Positions 59,181 through 60,023 of a DNA stretch of 60,023 nt are shown here, one piece after another. The stretch covers positions 1-60,023 of the forward strand of contig CAMYUM010000008.1 in assembly GCA_947301965.1 (NCBI GenBank). Direction: 5' to 3'. A program made the position numbers and the translations under genes. The notes beneath the pieces are model-generated. The model ran no database searches. It saw only the letters and a list, made by a program, of their open reading frames with translations, and was not told the origin of the DNA. The DNA comes from an uncultured Azospirillum sp. GTDB lineage: Bacteria > Pseudomonadota > Alphaproteobacteria > RF32 > CAG-239. Within the stretch, counting starts at the first letter, position 1. Each line of letters starts with the position of its first letter.

Positions 59181-60023
59181 TTACCAAGCGTAGTTCAAGC
59201 CTGCACCCAGGGCAATAGCATCATAGCTTGAACCGAAGGTGTAATTAGCCCAGGCATAGCCGGACAAAGCATCGGTAAAGCCGTAACGTCCGCCAATTTC
59301 AACTCTGCCTAAAGTTTGGTCGCTGTAAGTAGAGGCTTTGTTCATGCCGGTAATCATTACGCTGTCGCCGTTGGTAAAGGTGCGGATTACACTCGGCTTA
59401 ATATATACTTTCGCATTATCAAACTGCTTCTCAAGTTTGGCTCCCAATTCTGCTTCAAGATGTTTGATGTCTTCCCATTCATAATGTTTACCTACATTGT
59501 CATCTGCATCATCAAAGTTAACTTGAGTATAGTATATTCCAACACTAGGATCTAACAGTAAGTCATTAGCGAGAGGAATGGTTCTTCCGATTTCAATACT
59601 GGCTCCAAATTCTACTCCGTCTGTACTGAATTTAGCTATACCGTCATCAGTCTTAACATCGGCTTGTTGAACTCCTCCATATAAGGTAGCAAATGCCCAG
59701 ACTAGATATCTATCATAACGATAATATAATCCGGCTAAATAACTGTCTATTTCAATGCTAGAGCCTATGTTAGAGCGGAACTTGTCGCCTTTGCCCGAGA
59801 GGTCATAATCACCTTTACGATAAGAGGCAAATACACCCAAGGTATTATGTAAGTCTCCCTGGAAGTCCATACCGCCTTCTACGGCATAGATCTTTGCTTC
59901 CATATCTACCGGTTCTTCTATATTTGCACTTTCTCCCTGTACAAGTACCCAAGCATTATTCAACAACTTATTATCCCAACCGTAATCGTATAATCCGCAT
60001 CTCGGGCAGAATTCTCTTCCGGC
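59181..60023 (-). CDS. Autotransporter beta-barrel domain protein (truncated by window edge)
   Basis: The reading frame is open to the right edge, so at least 280 residues of C terminus are present and the N terminus is missing. The sequence is an autotransporter barrel: NNAWVLVQGESANI at the start of the barrel, YAVEGGMDFQGDLHNTLGVFASYRKGDYDLSGKG, LAGLYYRYDRYLVWAFATLYGG, repeated amphipathic strands, and the outer-membrane C-terminal signal GAGLNYAW ending in an aromatic residue. Upstream, CPRCGLYDYGWDNK contains a CxxC before the barrel. A shorter TTG start at 59966 is not believable. BamE and other envelope factors in this window would assist insertion. Confidence 0.88.
   Translation of the reverse strand, partial: AGREFCPRCGLYDYGWDNKLLNNAWVLVQGESANIEEPVDMEAKIYAVEGGMDFQGDLHNTLGVFASYRKGDYDLSGKGDKFRSNIGSSIEIDSYLAGLYYRYDRYLVWAFATLYGGVQQADVKTDDGIAKFSTDGVEFGASIEIGRTIPLANDLLLDPSVGIYYTQVNFDDADDNVGKHYEWEDIKHLEAELGAKLEKQFDNAKVYIKPSVIRTFTNGDSVMITGMNKASTYSDQTLGRVEIGGRYGFTDALSGYAWANYTFGSSYDAIALGAGLNYAW

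Overview
The window looks like a chromosomal segment of an AT-rich, Gram-negative alphaproteobacterium. Signs of this are the order bamE / DUF177 / rpmF / plsX / fabH / ihfA / merR, prmC next to a DUF4167 protein, RpoH, a general L-amino-acid-type (AapJ-like) binding protein, and an RNase E/G with a long insertion in its S1 domain. The moderate-to-low GC and the many orphan genes suggest an uncultured, host-associated lineage; this is inference and I name no species. There is no rRNA, CRISPR array, integrase, transposase or recognisable prophage structure. Two tRNA genes are present: Glu(TTC) at the left edge and Pro(GGG) near 31.5 kb.

Layout: 0-2 kb holds tRNA-Glu and three orphan genes. 2.3-22.7 kb is mostly housekeeping: anmK, a HAD-like protein, a CDF cation exporter, fhs, a glycine-zipper lipoprotein, asnS, rpoH, prmC, DUF4167, a membrane metallophosphoesterase, bamE, the fatty-acid/phospholipid cluster plsX-fabH, ihfA and merR. 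A minus-strand run follows (flavodiiron protein, GDYXXLXY protein, DUF2157 membrane protein, sirtuin), then a secreted repeat protein and a polyprenol-kinase-like membrane protein. 22.8-30.6 kb is an AT-rich accessory island, described below. 30.7-33.2 kb has an HD hydrolase, tRNA-Pro and two tandem orphan membrane proteins. 33.2-37.6 kb is the minus-strand operon hflK-hflC-degP-holC-dipeptidase-membrane protein. 37.7-56.8 kb is envelope and core metabolism: mrp, an M48 protease, rne, an N-acetylmuramoyl-L-alanine amidase, PBP1A, prfB (with the classic +1 frameshift), a large AsmA/YhdP-like protein, an ABC binding protein, mlaC and a macA-macB-type efflux system. 57-59 kb has three orphan genes, and the right edge cuts an autotransporter barrel.

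The island is the most interesting part. It encodes a MORN_2-repeat protein, a zinc-ribbon protein, a WYL-domain regulator, a GC-rich apparently structured non-coding RNA, a DUF6994-like protein, a three-gene operon, and a single-chain GmrSD-like (DUF262 + DUF1524) restriction protein. The operon consists of a small membrane protein, a DnaB-type RecA ATPase that lacks the DnaB N-terminal domain, and a 129-residue protein that matches only the C-terminal half of FtsZ, from the T7 'synergy' loop onward, with no GTPase domain. A 15-bp imperfect palindrome (TGTCAGAATCTGGCA) occurs before the WYL gene/ncRNA, before the MORN_2 gene and before the three-gene operon. Each copy lies 18-19 bp upstream of a promoter-like -35 with a 17-bp spacer. 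I infer one regulon, probably read by the WYL protein, driving a module that may target host replication and division or act in defence.

A second theme is a scattered set of orphan genes (1.6, 31.7, 32.2, 57.0-59.1 kb) that look more GC-rich than their neighbours, have no Shine-Dalgarno sequence, mostly share an AT-rich leader behind a 17-bp-spaced promoter, and mostly carry their own hairpin terminator.
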